A stretch of 26,323 nucleotides of DNA, taken from positions 1 through 26,323 of the forward strand of contig JARHYV010000141.1 of the NCBI GenBank assembly GCA_029258495.1, in the 5' to 3' direction. Shown piece by piece: positions 15,889 through 23,222 of this stretch. The notes under the pieces are model-generated. The model was not told where the DNA came from. It saw nothing but the letters and a program-made list of their open reading frames with translations, and did not search any database. The translations under genes were made by a program, and so were the position numbers. This stretch comes from Faecousia sp. Its GTDB lineage: Bacteria; Bacillota; Clostridia; Oscillospirales; Oscillospiraceae. How positions within the stretch are numbered: the stretch's first letter is position 1; the number at the start of each line of letters is the position of its first letter.

Positions 15889-16817
15889 AACAGATTTTAA
15901 GATTAAAACCCATTTTTCAGGACAAGATCTGGGGCGGCAATCGGCTGAACACCGTCTTCGGCTACACCATCCCCACCGAAACCACCGGCGAATGCTGGGC
16001 GATCTCCGGTCATCCCGGCGGTGACTGCCGGATCGAAAATCCCGAGTTTGCAGGCGAAACTCTGGGTTCCCTGTGGAACACCAGACGGGATCTGTTCGGC
16101 AGCATGCAGGGCGATACCTTCCCCCTGCTGATCAAGATCATCGATGCGAAGGACGACCTGAGCATTCAGGTGCATCCCGATGACGCCTATGCCAATGCCC
16201 ACGAAAACGGCTCTCTGGGCAAGACCGAGTGCTGGTATGTTCTGGACTGCGACCCCGATGCCACCATCGTCATCGGGCACAATGCCTCCACCAAGGAGGA
16301 GATGGCGCAGATGATCCGGGAGGATCGTTGGGACGAGCTGATCCGCAAGATCCCCGTCCACAAGGGTGACTTCTTCCAGATCGATCCGGGCTGTGTCCAT
16401 GCCATCAAGGGCGGCACCCTCATTCTGGAAACCCAGCAGTCCAGTGATGTGACCTACCGGTTCTATGACTACGGTCGTCTTCAGGACGGTAAGCCCCGTC
16501 AGCTGCACATCGCCCAGAGTCTGGATGTCACCACGGTACCCTTCCATGCGGATGCTCCGGAACAGACCGTGACCACCAAGGACGATGCCACCATCACCCA
16601 TCTGGTCACCTGCCGGTATTACAGCGTCTATCGGGCAGTGGTCAAGGGCACTGCCGCATTCTCTTGGGACAAGCCCTTTGTGAATGTGAGCATTCTCTCC
16701 GGCGAAGGCACGCTGGACGGCACCCCCGTCAAAAAAGGCGATCACCTGCTGATCTGCGCAGACTACGGCGATATGACCGTTTCCGGCGATCTGGAAATGA
16801 TCTACTCCCATGTCTGA
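15885..16817 (+). CDS. manA: Mannose-6-phosphate isomerase, class I
   Basis: A 310-residue zinc enzyme that interconverts mannose-6-phosphate and fructose-6-phosphate. The cupin core shows metal ligands His97 in LSIQVHPDD, Glu115 in KTECWYV and His172 in GCVHAIKGGTLILE; the QSSDVTYRFYDYGR segment follows. Length matches the short Bacillus-type ManA (about 315). It is translationally coupled to the fructokinase, a pairing that feeds fructose and mannose into fructose-6-phosphate. It is the last gene of the pgm operon, closed by the terminator at 16835-16882. Confidence 0.94.
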   Translation: MKQILRLKPIFQDKIWGGNRLNTVFGYTIPTETTGECWAISGHPGGDCRIENPEFAGETLGSLWNTRRDLFGSMQGDTFPLLIKIIDAKDDLSIQVHPDDAYANAHENGSLGKTECWYVLDCDPDATIVIGHNASTKEEMAQMIREDRWDELIRKIPVHKGDFFQIDPGCVHAIKGGTLILETQQSSDVTYRFYDYGRLQDGKPRQLHIAQSLDVTTVPFHADAPEQTVTTKDDATITHLVTCRYYSVYRAVVKGTAAFSWDKPFVNVSILSGEGTLDGTPVKKGDHLLICADYGDMTVSGDLEMIYSHV

Positions 16818-16834
16818 TCCCTGATAAGATCAAC

Positions 16835-16882
16835 GATCCCCACATGCAGCGAAAATCTGTATGTGGGGATCCTTCGTTTTTA
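16835..16882 (+). terminator. Terminator of the pgm-manA operon
   Basis: A 15-bp stem (16835-16849 with 16857-16871, one G-U pair in RNA) is followed by a T-rich tract ending GTTTTTA. Confidence 0.85.
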
Positions 16883-16979
16883 TGGCAGGCAGAACCCAGT
16901 CCTGCCTCCGCTGCCCTGTTGGTCTTCGGAATTTTCTCCACAATCTCTGCACTTCCTGTGGATAAAAATTCCGGCTGTT

Positions 16980-17765
16980 TCATTTCGGGATGGTGATGGT
17001 CACCACGATCTCGTCCTCGGTTTCCCTTCGCTCGGAAACCGCCGGGATCCCCGAGGACTGGATCCGATTTAGGGTTCGTCCCAGATGGTTCAGGAACCCC
17101 TTCAGATTGAACTGGGTCACCTGTGCATCCTTGCCGCCGCTGAGCAGTTCATCGATATACCGCTCCGTTCGGGCAACACTCATATTCATCTGGGTGATGG
17201 TTTCGATGGCTTGCAGTTTCTGTGGCTCCGAGGGCAGCCGCAGCAGCGCCCTTGCATGCCGTTCGGTAAGCTCGCCGGCACGCAGCGCCTCCAGTACCTG
17301 CGGCGAATGCTTCAGCAGCCGCAGCTTGTTCGCCACCGCACTCTGGCTCTTGCCGATCATTCGGGCCGCCTGCTCCTGACTGAGATTTTGCAGCTGGATC
17401 AGACGGGAGATCCCCTGTGCCTCCTCAATGAAGTCCAGATCCTGCCGTTGGAGATTTTCCACCAGTGCCACAACACCGGACTCGGCATCGTCCATGCTCA
17501 TCACGATGCAGGGGATCTCCGTAAGTCCTGCCTTCTGAGCGGCTCGGAGCCGCCGTTCCCCTGCGATCAGCTCATAGTTTGTTCCCACCCGTCGGACGGA
17601 CAGGGGCTGAATGATCCCGTGGCTCTGGATGGACTCGCTCAGCTCCTGCAGTGCCTCTTCATTGAAGATCCTCCGGGGCTGCGCCGGATTGGGCTTGATA
17701 GAGCGGGCCGGCAAGAACACCACCCGTCCGGTTTCCATGTAAGTTTTCAGTTTTGCACAGTGCAT
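16980..17765 (-). CDS. parB: ParB/Noc-like DNA-binding partition protein, no ParA beside it
   Basis: A 261-residue ParB-type protein. The N-terminal CTPase/clamp domain shows GERRLRAA (69-76) and ENLQRQDL (103-110). A helix-turn-helix (about 128-150, LSQEQAARMIGKSQSAVANK) follows; its GKSQSAVANKLRLL form is close to Noc, the nucleoid-occlusion relative. The C-terminal 60 residues would dimerise. Such proteins load at parS or Noc sites, spread on DNA, and help chromosome segregation or block division over the nucleoid. The ATG at 17765 has GGGGGAG close upstream; a TACAAT -10-like element lies at 17796-17801 (complement). No parA/soj or rsmG gene is beside it, and I found no perfect parS or Noc site in the window. 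Confidence 0.9.
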   Translation of the reverse strand: MHCAKLKTYMETGRVVFLPARSIKPNPAQPRRIFNEEALQELSESIQSHGIIQPLSVRRVGTNYELIAGERRLRAAQKAGLTEIPCIVMSMDDAESGVVALVENLQRQDLDFIEEAQGISRLIQLQNLSQEQAARMIGKSQSAVANKLRLLKHSPQVLEALRAGELTERHARALLRLPSEPQKLQAIETITQMNMSVARTERYIDELLSGGKDAQVTQFNLKGFLNHLGRTLNRIQSSGIPAVSERRETEDEIVVTITIPK

Positions 17766-17861
17766 AGGTGCTCCCCCTTGGTAGAATGTATGACCATTGT
17801 ATCCACCGCCGTCAGGGAAAACCCACGAAAGCAAGAACCCCCAGGAAATAATTCCCCAACA

Positions 17862-18022
17862 TAAAACACGGATTTTACGGTGTTTTCTGATGAATTTCCA
17901 TGGTTATCGCATTTATCAGCATTCTTTCATCTTTGCCGTCATGCTTTGTCCGGGTGTTCATCGTTGCTTCTCTCGCCGATGCCGGATATCACGGCTATCT
18001 AAGTAAAAAAATCCGTGCTTTA
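17862..18022. repeat. Possible small inverted-repeat (MITE-like) element
   Basis: In the 333-base gene-free gap between parB and alr, a 15-base sequence at 17862-17876 recurs inverted at 18008-18022 with 14 of 15 matches. Each arm has TA at its outer end, as expected for IS630/Tc1-mariner derived elements. The interior has no credible gene. The same gap also holds a GGAA/TTCC palindrome (17844-17855) upstream of parB. Only one copy is in the window, so mobility is a guess. Confidence 0.3.
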
Positions 18023-18050
18023 CAGCAGACGGAGTCCTGATCCATATGAT

Positions 18051-18081
18051 AAAAAGCCGCAGAGCATGTCTGCGGCTTTTT
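18051..18081. terminator. Terminator of the femX-alr transcript
   Basis: A perfect 13-bp stem, AAAAAGCCGCAGA with TCTGCGGCTTTTT, around loop GCATG. It is 17 bases after the alr stop on the minus strand and symmetrical enough to work in both directions. Confidence 0.92.
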
Positions 18082-18098
18082 CCGTATATATAACTCGG

Positions 18099-19187
18099 TC
18101 AGAAGTAGACGACCTCGATCCCCTTGAGCAGCAGGGGATTGATATTCACCCGTGCCAGATCCCCCACCTTGCAATCGCAGTCGGTGACATCGATGACCAT
18201 ATTCACCATGCCCACATGTCCCAGTACCCGGCAGGGCGTGCCGTTCACATGGACATACAGGGCTTTTCTCTTGATGAATGCCTTGATATACCGGGCGACA
18301 CCCCGCAGGCAATCCTTGAACCGCCACAGGTCAAAGCCCCTGTCCACGGCAAATCCGTTGTAATAGCCGATGGACAGCACTGCGATCCTGGTTTCCCGCT
18401 TTGCCACCCATCCGGCACCGTAGCCCACGGTATGCCCTGCGGGGATGGTGCGGATCTCTTCCAGTTCCGCCTGACAGTAGCCGATGGTTTTCAGCTCCGT
18501 CTTGCCGGAGAATGCCACACGACCCAGCAGCGCCGAGCCGATGCGCACGGCATCGCAGTGCATGTGCTCGTACTGGAAAAATGCGGTGGAGTTGCAGCAG
18601 TGCACCATGCCCGTTTCAAATCCGGCGGCACGCAGCTCCTGCACCACCTGCTGAAACCGGTCATACTGTTTCTGGGTGACGGCTGCATCCACGGCGCAGC
18701 CAAAATGGGTATAGATCCCCGTGAAGGCAATGTTTGCACTGTCTGTATACAGGCGGTAAACGGTTTCCATCTCCTCGGGCAGGAACCCGTAGCGCCCCAT
18801 GCCGGTGTCGATCTTCAGATGCGCCTCTGCCACGGTGGCACGCTCTCCGGCGATCTGATCCACCATGCGGGCATCCTCTCGGGAGCCGATGGTGACGATG
18901 GCCCCCAGATCCAACAGCTCGTTGATCTCTGCCGGATTGCATGTCCCCTACATCATCAGGATGCTGCATTCGTCAAAGCCTGCCTCCCGCAGGACACGGA
19001 CTTCTGCCACATCGGTGACGGCGAAGTGATCGATGCCGTGGGCATACAGCACCTGAGCCATCTCCACACATCCAAGACCGTAGCCGTTGCCCTTGATGAC
19101 GCCCCAGACCACGGCATCCTTTGCCCGTGCCAGGATCACGCCGACATTGTGCGCCAAGGCACTTTTATCCACCATATACGCTCTCAT
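18099..19187 (-). pseudogene. alr: Alanine racemase gene interrupted by an in-frame TAG codon
   Basis: The reading frame encodes a full-length (362-codon) pyridoxal phosphate racemase, broken only by TAG at 18948-18950 (codon 80). Before it lies the cofactor-lysine region VVWGVIKGNGYGLG (Lys32); after it, in the same frame, are the family segments HLKIDTGMGRYGF, GIYTHFGCA, CDAVRIGSALLG, HTVGYGAGW with the catalytic Tyr, and GHVGMVNMVIDVT. The enzyme would make D-alanine for peptidoglycan. The two catalytic residues are on opposite sides of the stop, so a truncated product should be inactive. There is no frameshift or other decay. It may be a recent nonsense mutation, a sequence error, or a suppressed codon. 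It follows femX by 28 bases, with AGAGAGG upstream. Confidence 0.88.
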
Positions 19188-19215
19188 AGGCTTATCCTCT
19201 CTGTGTGTCCGGGGT

Positions 19216-20277
19216 TCAATCCTTCTTGTTCTTTCTCATGTAGCGGATCATCGCCAGCTTGTGGTAGCAGTCGGTGGCGATCTTCAGGGTCTTGTACCAG
19301 AATTTGCTGATGACCCAGTCAAATTCGCCCATAAACTCGGTGAAATCGCCGTTAAAGCCCTTCTTGAACTTGTAAAGACCGTACAGGGGGTTGTCCTCGG
19401 TGAGATCACCGGAAACACCGCGGAAGTCATAGATCCGGCACTTTTTCTCCACAGCCCACTGGATCATGTTCCACTGGAGCAGATAGTTGGGCATCAGGTT
19501 GCGGTGGGCATTGGAGCTTGCGCCGTACAGATACCACACCTTGTCACCGTACCAGATGGCAAGGGTTCCGGCAATGGGCTGACCCTCGTGGAACGCCATG
19601 TACAGCCGGCAGTGCTCGCCCAGATTTTTCAGCATGTTGGAAAAATATGCCTCGTCACGGGTGACGAAATTATCTCTCAGACCGGTTTCCACCATGATCC
19701 TTGTGAATTCGGGGATCATTTCCTGACCGCAGATCTTCACCTCAACGCCCTTCTTCACCGCAAGGCGGATGTTGTAGCGGTGTTTCTGGGTAAAGGAGGC
19801 AAGCAGCTCCTCCTCGGTCTTGCCCTCCACATTCAGGCGGAAGACGAAACGGGGCTGAATGCCTTCGAAGTTCTTGCCCTCCTGCATACAGCGGAAACCC
19901 AGACGCTCCAGCTCTGCCCGGAAGGCGGTGTTTTCGATGCTCACATCCGGATCGATCTTGACCACATAGCCGCGGTACTGCTTTGCCAGTGCCTTGACGC
20001 CCTGCATCAGCTCTTCCAGAGTCTGGCGGTCATCCAGATCGCACACCGGGCCGCGGCAGATATACAGCATGCTCACCGGGAAAATGGGAGCCTTGCGGAT
20101 CAGCACGCCCAGTGCGCCCTTGATCTTGCCCTGCTCGTCGCGCACGGCTACCGCCTGAAATTTCCATGCGGTCTTCTGCTTTCCCCACAGCACCGACTGG
20201 GCAAAGTGCCCCTTGGGGTGGGACTGGATGAATGCCTCATATTCTTCAATGGTATTATCTTGGATCAATTCATACAT
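19216..20277 (-). CDS. FemAB-family peptidoglycan bridge aminoacyltransferase (FemX-like)
   Basis: A 353-residue protein of the FemABX family, which adds amino acids from aminoacyl-tRNA to the lipid II peptide side chain at the inner face of the membrane. It starts IEEYEAFIQSHPKGHFAQSVLWG, the usual start of the first GNAT-like domain. FTQKHRYNIRLAVKKGVEV marks the second domain, and WYLYGASSNAHRNLMPNYLLQWNMI with YDFRGVSGDLTEDNPLYGLYKFKKGF is the characteristic C-terminal part. No coiled-coil insert is obvious. GGAG lies about ten bases before the ATG. It is the first gene of a two-gene unit with alr, so both serve the cell-wall peptide. Which amino acid it adds is not predictable. Confidence 0.9.
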   Translation of the reverse strand: MYELIQDNTIEEYEAFIQSHPKGHFAQSVLWGKQKTAWKFQAVAVRDEQGKIKGALGVLIRKAPIFPVSMLYICRGPVCDLDDRQTLEELMQGVKALAKQYRGYVVKIDPDVSIENTAFRAELERLGFRCMQEGKNFEGIQPRFVFRLNVEGKTEEELLASFTQKHRYNIRLAVKKGVEVKICGQEMIPEFTRIMVETGLRDNFVTRDEAYFSNMLKNLGEHCRLYMAFHEGQPIAGTLAIWYGDKVWYLYGASSNAHRNLMPNYLLQWNMIQWAVEKKCRIYDFRGVSGDLTEDNPLYGLYKFKKGFNGDFTEFMGEFDWVISKFWYKTLKIATDCYHKLAMIRYMRKNKKD

Positions 20278-20308
20278 ATTGGTTTATCTCCATTTGTCAT
20301 AGTACTGG

Positions 20309-20320
20309 TTGCCTAGTCAA
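20309..20320. promoter_or_regulatory. Candidate MarR operator at the femX start site
   Basis: The imperfect palindrome TTGCCTAGTCAA lies just downstream of the predicted femX -10 element, over the likely transcription start. It shares the outer TTGC...CAA bases with the site at 20420-20433 in front of marR. Confidence 0.5.
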
Positions 20321-20321
20321 T

Positions 20322-20350
20322 AGCATACCACAATTCCCCAAGCTCTGCAA
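20322..20350 (-). promoter_or_regulatory. Promoter of femX-alr
   Basis: TTGCAG (complement of 20345-20350), a 17-base spacer and TATGCT (complement of 20322-20327) on the minus strand, about 45 bases before the femX start. Confidence 0.6.
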
Positions 20351-20389
20351 CCAAAAGCCGCTAATAATCCCCCGAATTTGGAAAACGGC

Positions 20390-20418
20390 TTTACATTCCC
20401 CGAAAAATTTGCTACAAT
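20390..20418 (+). promoter_or_regulatory. Promoter of marR
   Basis: TTTACA (20390-20395), a 17-base spacer and TACAAT (20413-20418), a good sigma-A promoter divergent from femX. Confidence 0.78.
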
Positions 20419-20419
20419 C

Positions 20420-20433
20420 GTTGCAGGTGCAAC
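20420..20433. promoter_or_regulatory. Candidate MarR operator at the marR start site
   Basis: A perfect GTTGCA-GG-TGCAAC palindrome starts one base after the -10 hexamer and covers the expected transcription start, the usual place for an autorepressor site. Confidence 0.6.
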
Positions 20434-20455
20434 TCATTATATCGGAGGGACGATT

Positions 20456-20884
20456 ATGTCTTATATCATGCGCAATATTACCGATATTGCCCGGTGTGCC
20501 GCCCAATACCGCTCGGAGGAGCTGGCTCCTCTGGGATTGAAGGCATGCCATGCAAGCTATCTGTGTGTCATCTGCAACAATCCCGGCATCACGCAGGATC
20601 AGCTTGCCAAAAAGATCTTCATCAACAAGAGCAATGTGGCTCGCCAGCTTGCCATTTTGGAGGAGGACGGCTTTGTCCGTCGCCAGAGCGCGCCGGAGGA
20701 CAAGCGCGCCATGCAGGTGTTCCCCACCCAAAAAACACTGGACTGCCTGCCAAAGATCACCCAGATCTTCGAAACCTGGGAGGCTCTGGTGGCGCAGGAT
20801 CTTACCGACGAGGAAAAAACCATGATGACAAGCCTTCTCGACAAGGTCAAAGACCGCGCCGGACAGTGGATGGACGAACACTGA
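20456..20884 (+). CDS. MarR-family transcriptional regulator
   Basis: A 142-residue winged-helix regulator. The recognition-helix region is PGITQDQLAKKIFINKSNVA (about 43-62), followed by the wing DGFVRRQSAPEDKRAMQVFP with the conserved DKR, and a C-terminal helix for dimerisation. MarR proteins bind palindromes as dimers and are released by small ligands or oxidation. The ATG at 20456 has GGAGG seven bases upstream; the frame extends back to 20378, but that start lies before the promoter. It is divergent from femX-alr, and both start sites carry similar palindromes, so it probably controls itself and femX-alr. The inducer is unknown. Confidence 0.9.
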   Translation: MSYIMRNITDIARCAAQYRSEELAPLGLKACHASYLCVICNNPGITQDQLAKKIFINKSNVARQLAILEEDGFVRRQSAPEDKRAMQVFPTQKTLDCLPKITQIFETWEALVAQDLTDEEKTMMTSLLDKVKDRAGQWMDEH

Positions 20885-20897
20885 ACCTTCACCTGTA

Positions 20898-20926
20898 AGA
20901 ACCGACCCTTCGGTCGGTTCTTTTTT
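20898..20926 (+). terminator. Terminator of marR
   Basis: A 10-bp stem, AGAACCGACC with GGTCGGTTCT, with loop CTTC, followed by T6. Confidence 0.93.
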
Positions 20927-20977
20927 GTTTCTCTGCCGAGCTGAATGTCTATATGATATGCAGATTTGTGGGTTCAG

Positions 20978-21003
20978 CCGCCCAAATTTTTCGTGATGGG
21001 CGG
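20978..21003. repeat. Inverted repeat in the gap between marR and the rny promoter
   Basis: CCGCCCA and TGGGCGG flank 12 A/T-rich bases. No T-run follows on either strand, so it is not a standard terminator. The gap 20927-21073 holds no gene that I can support. Confidence 0.5.
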
Positions 21004-21073
21004 ATACAAAAGCTACTTTGTCGAGCCAAACAAATATACACGGCTTTTTCATGGGATTTTTGCACAATTCATC

Positions 21074-21102
21074 TTGACATTCCTCCCCTGCACAAGTAAA
21101 AT
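21074..21102 (+). promoter_or_regulatory. Strong promoter of rny
   Basis: TTGACA (21074-21079), a 17-base spacer and TAAAAT (21097-21102). It predicts a transcription start near 21109 and thus a leader of about 225 bases. Confidence 0.85.
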
Positions 21103-21108
21103 GGATGA

Positions 21109-21335
21109 GGAATAGTATGCCTGTCCCACAACCGGACAGCGTTTGCTGATATCCGGCAGAGTATGCCGGTGGTTTTGCGCAAGATCCGCCCCATGGCGTT
21201 TTTATTTTGTTCCGCATTTCGTTGCCGGGCCGTGTTCCCGGCCGCTGATCATGTTCAAATCGAATAACCATGTGGCTCTTTGCGTCACCCTCCGGAACTT
21301 TTGCCAATACAAACAAGGAGGTGTGTTGCAGAATT
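21109..21335 (+). promoter_or_regulatory. Long structured 5' leader of rny
   Basis: Three GC-rich hairpins follow each other: CTGTCC/GGACAG (21121-21139), CCGGCA/TGCCGG (21153-21169) and GCCGGG/CCCGGC (21224-21242). A weak CGCC/GGCG stem before TTTTTATTTT (21187-21208) could be an attenuator. Near the gene, CCTCC at 21289-21293 can pair with the GGAGG at 21317-21321, which would hide the ribosome binding site. No known riboswitch class was recognised. Confidence 0.5.
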
Positions 21336-22886
21336 ATGGAACCCTTTGATATTATTATTGCCGTAATTTGCGCGGCAGTCGGACTTCTCATTGGTGCCGT
21401 GGTCGGTATCCAGTACCGCAAGCGTGTGGCAGAACGGGAGATCGGCTCTGCAGAGGCAGAGGCGACCCGCATCATCAACGATGCCATCCGCGGCGGCGAA
21501 AACAAGAAGAAGGAAATGCTGCTGGAAGCAAAAGACGAAATCCATAAATCTCGCACAGAGTACGAAAAAGAGGTCAAAGAGCGCCGTGCTGAATTGAGCA
21601 AGCAGGAGCGCCGCCTTCAGCAGAAGGAAGAATCCCTGGACAAGAAGACCGATGCCTTCGAGCGCAAGGAAGAGGAGCTGTCCAGACGGCTGGCCAAGGT
21701 CACCGAAACCCAGGCCAAGGCCGACGAGCTATGTAAAGCTCAGACTGAGAAGCTTGAGGAGATCTCTCAGCTGACTCAGGAGCAGGCAAAGCAGTACCTG
21801 CTGGAAACCGTGGAAACCGAGGTTCGCCACGAAACTGCTATGAAGATCAAGGAGATCGAGGCCCAGTTCAAGGACGAGGCCGAAACCAAGGCCCGTGAGG
21901 TCATCGCCACCGCCATTCAGCGCTGCGCCGCCGACCATGCCGCAGAAACCACCGTCAGCGTGGTTCCCCTGCCCAACGACGAGATGAAGGGCCGCATCAT
22001 CGGCCGCGAGGGCCGCAACATCCGCACCCTGGAAACCATTACCGGTGTCGATCTCATCATCGACGATACCCCCGAGGCAATCACCGTCTCCAGTTTTGAT
22101 CCCGTCCGCCGTGAGATCGCACGACTGGCTCTGGAAAAGCTCATCGTGGATGGCAGAATCCATCCCACCCGTATCGAGGATATGGTGGAGAAGGCTCGCC
22201 GCGAGGTGGATCGCACCATCCGGGAAGAGGGCGAGCGCGCCTGCTACGAAACCGGCGTGCACAACCTGAACCCCGAGCTGATCAAGATCTTGGGTCGCCA
22301 GAAGTACCGTACTTCCTACGGTCAGAATGTGCTGAACCACTCCATCGAGGTTTCCCATATCGCCGGCCTTCTGGCAAGCGAACTGGGCATGGATGTGGCT
22401 ATGGCAAAGCGTGCAGGTCTGCTGCATGATCTGGGCAAGGCCGTCGACCACGAGATGGAAGGCAGCCATGTGCAGCTGGGTGCTGAGCTGGCCCGCAAGT
22501 ACAAGGAAAATCCCATCATCGTCAATGCCATCGAGGCGCACCACAGCGATGTGGAGCCCAAGAGCATCACCGCCATTCTGGTTCAGGCGGCCGATGCCAT
22601 CTCCGCTGCCCGTCCCGGCGCACGCCGTGAGAATGTGGAGAACTATATCCGCCGTCTGCAAAAGCTGGAGGAGCTCACCAACTCCTATGCAGGTGTTGAA
22701 AAGTCCTATGCCATTCAGGCCGGTCGTGAGATCCGCATCATGGTCAAGCCCGAGGTGGTCACCGAGGACAACATGATCATTCTGGCCCGTGACATCGCCA
22801 AGAAGATCGAGTCCGAACTGGAATACCCCGGTCAGATCAAGGTCAATGTGATCCGCGAAACCAAGGCCGTGGAGTTCGCAAAATAA
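21336..22886 (+). CDS. rny: Ribonuclease Y
   Basis: A 516-residue membrane-anchored endoribonuclease that starts mRNA decay in Firmicutes. One N-terminal membrane helix (about 5-24) is followed by a long charged coiled coil (about 30-200), a KH RNA-binding domain with GRIIGREGRNIRTLE (219-233), and an HD domain with GLLHDLGKAVDHE (His364, Asp365 as metal ligands). Length matches the family. The ATG at 21336 gives the usual N terminus, but the very strong AAGGAGGTG (21315-21323) is 12 bases away, longer than ideal; no better in-frame start exists. It has its own promoter, a long leader and the terminator at 22986-23013. Confidence 0.96.
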   Translation: MEPFDIIIAVICAAVGLLIGAVVGIQYRKRVAEREIGSAEAEATRIINDAIRGGENKKKEMLLEAKDEIHKSRTEYEKEVKERRAELSKQERRLQQKEESLDKKTDAFERKEEELSRRLAKVTETQAKADELCKAQTEKLEEISQLTQEQAKQYLLETVETEVRHETAMKIKEIEAQFKDEAETKAREVIATAIQRCAADHAAETTVSVVPLPNDEMKGRIIGREGRNIRTLETITGVDLIIDDTPEAITVSSFDPVRREIARLALEKLIVDGRIHPTRIEDMVEKARREVDRTIREEGERACYETGVHNLNPELIKILGRQKYRTSYGQNVLNHSIEVSHIAGLLASELGMDVAMAKRAGLLHDLGKAVDHEMEGSHVQLGAELARKYKENPIIVNAIEAHHSDVEPKSITAILVQAADAISAARPGARRENVENYIRRLQKLEELTNSYAGVEKSYAIQAGREIRIMVKPEVVTEDNMIILARDIAKKIESELEYPGQIKVNVIRETKAVEFAK

Positions 22887-22985
22887 GCCGGCATGACCGG
22901 CAGCAGATGCGTGCATGATGCGGTGCTTTTCGCAATGCCCTAAGCCCTGCCCGGTATCGTTTCTGCGGAAAACAACCAAAGATTT
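22887..22985 (+). other. 3' untranslated region of rny
   Basis: About 100 bases separate the rny stop from its terminator. They begin with a GCCGG/CCGGC hairpin directly after the stop and contain no credible gene. Confidence 0.4.
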
Positions 22986-23013
22986 AAGCCCCGTCTAAAA
23001 AGACGGGGCTTTT
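22986..23013 (+). terminator. Terminator of rny
   Basis: An 11-bp stem, AAGCCCCGTCT with AGACGGGGCTT, loop AAAA, followed by T residues. Confidence 0.92.
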
Positions 23014-23222
23014 CTAATGAACCCAGACAACAACCGGCAGGACACAAACGGGATGTGCAGTCAATGTCATTTTGGGGAACTGCATTCAAAACATGCATTA
23101 TAAGTATGATTACGATTATTGGTTTTTGCGCAGATACAAAAATTGCATTTGAAAAGATGGGAAACAGATAGATTGCAACCCATTCCGTTTTCTGCCGCAC
23201 GGGGCTTTCGTACCCATCTGAT
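23014..23222. other. Gene-free gap, lower GC
   Basis: This stretch between the rny terminator and the stop of the convergent membrane-protein gene is visibly richer in A and T than its neighbours. I see no promoter, clear hairpin or supported gene in it, and no strong terminator for the minus-strand gene. Confidence 0.4.

Noticed and set aside
16818..18098. A parS or Noc binding site near parB
   Set aside because: No copy of TGTTTCACGTGAAACA or ATTTCCCGGGAAAT, nor a close variant, was seen.
23053..23103. A 16-residue peptide with CSQC in the gap after rny
   Set aside because: No convincing ribosome binding site or promoter, and so short a frame occurs by chance.
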